Source: Euryarchaeota archaeon UBA39 (lineage in GTDB: Archaea > Thermoplasmatota > Poseidoniia > Poseidoniales > Thalassarchaeaceae). Taken from it: a stretch of DNA of 8,658 bases. The notes beneath the pieces were generated by a model. The model was not told the origin of the DNA, did no database searches, and worked only from the letters and a program-made list of their open reading frames with translations. The DNA lies in NCBI GenBank assembly GCA_002503045.1, contig DAQW01000053.1, positions 1 to 8,658 of the forward strand. The letters are read 5' to 3'. Shown here in pieces: positions 5,801 to 8,658 of the stretch (the stretch's first letter is position 1; every line of letters starts with the position of its first letter). Position numbers and translations under genes: made by a program.

Positions 5801-5915
5801 CCGCTGGACTATGTCCTGTAAACTTGAGAATTGAAACGCGCCTATGAAAGATTCCCCCAGTTAATGAACAAAATTTTCTGCGTACATTCATGACTGGCCG
5901 TAATAATCGAGGTAC
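5801..5915. promoter_or_regulatory. Divergent spacer between aminotransferase and PolB genes
   Basis: This 115-base spacer must hold the promoters of both divergent genes. AT-rich stretches such as GTTAATGAAC (about 5860-5869) and AAAATTTT (5871-5878) are candidate box A surroundings for polB, but no single element stands out. On the minus strand AAGTTTACAGG (about 5817-5827) could serve the aminotransferase gene. I see no RNA gene here. Confidence 0.3.
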
Positions 5916-8534
5916 ATGGTCGCGTCCAATCTCCATTGGTCTGGACCGGTTTGTATTCTCGATTCATCGTATCAGATTCGTAAAGGTGGAGGAACAATCA
6001 TCGAATTATTTGCTAGATCTAAAGAGGGATTTTCTCTTACAATTTTAGTTGAAGGAGTATCTCCCCATGTTGTTATTTCAGCTCCAGATTCTCCTTCATC
6101 TTCTATGCTTGATGCGAGATTGTCAGATGTAAGAAACGATGAACGGGTTGTAAAAATTCATGAATCTAGAGAACTTTGGTCTGAGCAAGGTAATGTTCCT
6201 CACTGGAGAGTAGATGTTACTCAACCAAATATTGTGCCTAAATTACGTGAAAAATTACGTAAAGAATGGATCGTAAGTAGTTCAGATATTGTATTCCCTT
6301 TACGACTTTTTTTAGATAGAGATGTGGGGCCTCATGTTGAAATCAAGAGCAAGGTGATTTGGGCTCAAAGAAACGCTCCCAATGAACTAGTTTCACAATT
6401 TTCAGATTCCGATAGGGGAGAAATTGGAGATTTGATTAGAGAATCTGGAGGAGCTGGCCTCTATACAACTGACATGGTGGTTCATTGTCATGTGAACGAT
6501 ATTCATCATACTGAACCATTTAGAACTCCATTTGTAATTGCATCATTCGATTTGGAAACTAGTGTTATTCGCCCAACAATTCTTTGTGCTGCAGTAGTTA
6601 TTGATCGTGATGGAAAACGAACAGAATATGCAATAGATGGTCCTGAAAAAGAAATTTTATCCAAATTAACTAGAATTATTCACGAGCAAGATCCAGATAT
6701 TATTACAGGATATAATATTGATAATTTTGATTTACCTAGAATAGAACAACGCACATCGGATTTAGGTGGATCAGATGAAGCATATGCATTGGAGATGTTT
6801 GGATGGAGCAGAAGACCTCTAAGAGATGGTAAACGGGCCCTTCCTTCCCGAGGTCAATCTCGTAGATGGAGCATTCCTGGACGATGCGTAATGGATGCTT
6901 GGTGGGAGGCTAGAATGGCTCTTCGACCTCAAAGAGAATCATTGCGTTTTGTAGCAGAGTTGCTTTTCCCAGATCGTCCCGAACTAAGAAAGATGGAAAT
7001 TGATGCTAGTAAAATGGATGAAGAATGGAAAAATCGTCCCGACGAGGTCCTGAAGTATTGTGTAATGGATACAATACTTCCAATAGAAATTTTAGATGCG
7101 ATTCATGCAATTAGGAGCAAAGAAGCATTGGCTTCGGTCTCTAAAATACCCATTCAAAGAGCCATATCTGGTACAACCAGCCAATGGATTGATTCGTTAA
7201 TGATTAGACTTGCAGACAGAGAGAATATAGCAGTCCCTCAAACCAGAAATGTTGGTCGTAGTGACCAGATTGCAGGAGGCCATGTACAAGATGTAGAATC
7301 TGGTTTACATCCATGGGTGGCCGTCCTAGATTTCAAGTCGATGTATCCCTCTATAATGATCGAACAGAATATCTGTTTCACTACTCGGATTGATTCCAAA
7401 GATGCTCCCTCTAATGGTCTCAATATTGCTCCGGATGGGACAACATATCTTGATCGGACACATCGAATAGGGTTGGTTCCACGTTTACTTCAAGATTTGA
7501 TGAATGAGAGAGATAAACAGAAGGATGCAATGAAGAAAGCAAAGAGTATGGGAGATATTTCTTTAGAAAAATTCCATGATAGGATGCAATATGCAGTCAA
7601 GATTTTGATGAATTCATTCTATGGTGTATTCGCCTCATCATTTTACCGATTCACCCACCCTGAAATTGGTGCATCAATTACCTCTTGGGCTAGATCAAAT
7701 ATCCAGTCAGTCATTTCTACCCTTGAATCTGAAAAACAGAGAGTTGTCTATGGCGATACAGATTCAATTTTTATTAGTTCTCCAGTACCTCCCGGTACTT
7801 CAACAAAAATCCCTGAGGAAGATGATGAAAACCGTTCTGATTTTGAAGAAGCCAGGGAAATTACAATTCGATTTGGCAACGATCTGGCTCAACGTTTCAG
7901 TAAATCTGGTGCTGAACTTGAATTTGAGGCTGCATTAGCTGCAATGTTTAGTCATGGTGCAAAGAAGAGATATTTTGGCCAAGTCGTTTGGCCAGAGGAA
8001 GATCTTCTTATTCGAGGTTATGAGGTTCGAAGATCAGATTCTTTTGTTTTACTTACTCAATGCATGATGTCTTCTTTTGAGTTAATTCTTGCTGGTGAAA
8101 CCACAAAAGCAGTGGATGATATTCGTTCACTTATACAGAATGTCAGAGAAAGAAAACTCGACCCTCGAGATTTAGTTATTAGTCGTTCATGTAAAGGCCA
8201 TCTTAGATCGGATGGAACTGTGTATTTTACTAAAGCGTACAAGAATCCTGGTAGCATGCCATATGTTTCAGCAGCTAAAAGTCGCATTGCTCGAGGTCTT
8301 AATTTTACACCTGGAATGAAAGTTGGATATCTTGTTACAGATGCATCAATTAGTCCAATGAGGGTAATTGATTGGCACGAAGATGAAACTGGAGAAATAC
8401 AAACTGACTTTGATCCAGAATACTATGCAAAAAGAATTGCAACTGCAATGGGAAGAATAACCGAGGTTTTCGGATGGAATGAGAAAGATTTACTACAGGG
8501 CTCAAAACAAGGAACACTTGATTCTTGGATGTAA
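5916..8534 (+). CDS. polB: Family B replicative DNA polymerase with 3'-5' exonuclease
   Basis: This 872-residue DNA polymerase belongs to the archaeal PolB group, which copies and proofreads chromosomal DNA. Domains in order are an N-terminal domain (1-200), then the exonuclease with Exo I FDLETS (D212, E214), Exo II NIDNFD (267-272) and Exo III YCVMD (Y381, D385). The polymerase follows, with motif A LDFKSMYPSI (D472), motif B KILMNSFYG (562-570), motif C YGDTDS (D614, D616) and KKRYFG at 683-688. All acidic catalytic residues are present, so both activities should be intact. The C-terminal peptide QGTLDSWM (865-872) resembles the PCNA-binding box of archaeal PolB, where Pyrococcus has QVGLTSWL. 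No intein interrupts the motifs. ATG 5916 is the first start after an in-frame TAA at 5904. GAGGT lies only 2 bases before it. Motif A has Met where Leu is usual. Confidence 0.96.
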   Translation: MVASNLHWSGPVCILDSSYQIRKGGGTIIELFARSKEGFSLTILVEGVSPHVVISAPDSPSSSMLDARLSDVRNDERVVKIHESRELWSEQGNVPHWRVDVTQPNIVPKLREKLRKEWIVSSSDIVFPLRLFLDRDVGPHVEIKSKVIWAQRNAPNELVSQFSDSDRGEIGDLIRESGGAGLYTTDMVVHCHVNDIHHTEPFRTPFVIASFDLETSVIRPTILCAAVVIDRDGKRTEYAIDGPEKEILSKLTRIIHEQDPDIITGYNIDNFDLPRIEQRTSDLGGSDEAYALEMFGWSRRPLRDGKRALPSRGQSRRWSIPGRCVMDAWWEARMALRPQRESLRFVAELLFPDRPELRKMEIDASKMDEEWKNRPDEVLKYCVMDTILPIEILDAIHAIRSKEALASVSKIPIQRAISGTTSQWIDSLMIRLADRENIAVPQTRNVGRSDQIAGGHVQDVESGLHPWVAVLDFKSMYPSIMIEQNICFTTRIDSKDAPSNGLNIAPDGTTYLDRTHRIGLVPRLLQDLMNERDKQKDAMKKAKSMGDISLEKFHDRMQYAVKILMNSFYGVFASSFYRFTHPEIGASITSWARSNIQSVISTLESEKQRVVYGDTDSIFISSPVPPGTSTKIPEEDDENRSDFEEAREITIRFGNDLAQRFSKSGAELEFEAALAAMFSHGAKKRYFGQVVWPEEDLLIRGYEVRRSDSFVLLTQCMMSSFELILAGETTKAVDDIRSLIQNVRERKLDPRDLVISRSCKGHLRSDGTVYFTKAYKNPGSMPYVSAAKSRIARGLNFTPGMKVGYLVTDASISPMRVIDWHEDETGEIQTDFDPEYYAKRIATAMGRITEVFGWNEKDLLQGSKQGTLDSWM

Positions 8535-8545
8535 TTTTGTCAAAA
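8535..8545. promoter_or_regulatory. Palindrome TTTTGTCAAAA after the polB stop
   Basis: TTTTG-T-CAAAA is a perfect odd palindrome starting at the base after the polB stop codon and lying 25 bases before ATG 8571 of the next gene. The centre is too tight for a stable hairpin, so a DNA element (part of the next promoter, an operator, or chance in AT-rich DNA) is more likely. Confidence 0.2.
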
Positions 8546-8570
8546 CTATGAACCAATTACATTCAATAAT

Positions 8571-8658
8571 ATGAACAAGAAACCTGCCTTTATGCAGAGT
8601 TTTAATCGGGTCTTTTTTGTTATCTTCATTTTGTTGGTTATGGTCGCCATTCCTGCTG
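8571..8658 (+). CDS. 5' end of a secreted or membrane protein gene (truncated by window)
   Basis: From ATG 8571 a frame runs open to the window end (29 codons). It reads Met-Asn-Lys-Lys, then a polar stretch with Arg13, then a long hydrophobic run (about residues 14-28) ending Val-Ala-Ile-Pro-Ala. This is the plan of a signal peptide or an N-terminal membrane anchor, and it begins 36 bases after the polB stop, on the same strand. The ATG at 8548 in another frame stops after eight codons. The rest of the protein is not visible, so no function can be given. Confidence 0.55.
   Translation, partial: MNKKPAFMQSFNRVFFVIFILLVMVAIPA

Noticed and set aside
5890..6048. A 52-codon frame from ATG 5890 overlapping the start of polB
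   Set aside because: It mostly lies inside polB in another frame, has no ribosome site and no recognisable protein features.
7321..7780. Possible intein in polB at motifs A, B or C
   Set aside because: All three polymerase motifs are continuous and the protein has the normal length without an insertion.
1..8658. tRNA, rRNA, CRISPR array or insertion sequence
   Set aside because: No T-loop-like GGTTCGAnTCC context with matching arms, no regularly spaced repeats, and no transposase-like frame or terminal inverted repeats were seen by eye.

Overview
The window looks like a compact, AT-rich piece of an archaeal chromosome. Ribosomal protein S8e, SRP19, an MCT-1-type PUA protein and a family B replicative DNA polymerase ending in a PCNA-binding-like peptide are all archaeal/eukaryotic-type genes. 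They sit beside bacterial-looking genes: a Soj-type ParA, a FAHD1-like hydrolase and a class IV branched-chain aminotransferase. Acidic, Trp/Asn-rich secreted proteins, very short spacers and overlapping convergent gene ends point to a streamlined planktonic euryarchaeon. Marine Group II/III (Poseidoniales and relatives) is my best guess, inferred from gene content and not proven.

Layout. 1-555: 3' part of an unrecognised gene (+). 631-2029: a two-gene unit (+), a Soj-like parA overlapping by 8 bases a gene for a 147-residue protein. That protein starts with the ParA-activating peptide of bacterial ParB but has no recognisable ParB DNA-binding/CTPase domain. 2016-2576 (-): a secreted, C-terminally anchored protein, overlapping the previous gene tail-to-tail by 14 bases and carrying a DsbD-alpha-like Cys-x5-Cys-Tyr-Pro-Pro motif. 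2619-3122 (-): the MCT-1/Tma20-like PUA protein. 3218-3823 (+): the FAHD1-like hydrolase, divergent from it. 3881-4273 and 4351-4767 (+): S8e and SRP19. 4775-5800 (-): branched-chain aminotransferase, convergent with SRP19 with 7 bases between them. 5916-8534 (+): family B DNA polymerase. 8571 to the end (+): the first 29 codons of a gene starting with a signal peptide or membrane segment.

How they fit together. Three genes (MCT-1-like protein, S8e, SRP19) serve translation and co-translational targeting. PolB serves replication and the ParA pair probably positions DNA or another cargo. The hydrolase and aminotransferase are central metabolism. The most interesting item is the ParA/adaptor pair: a ParB N-terminal peptide attached to an unrelated domain suggests a ParA system with a different cargo or DNA-binding mode. 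I found no tRNA, rRNA, CRISPR array, insertion sequence or intein. No gene-free stretch exceeds about 125 bases.
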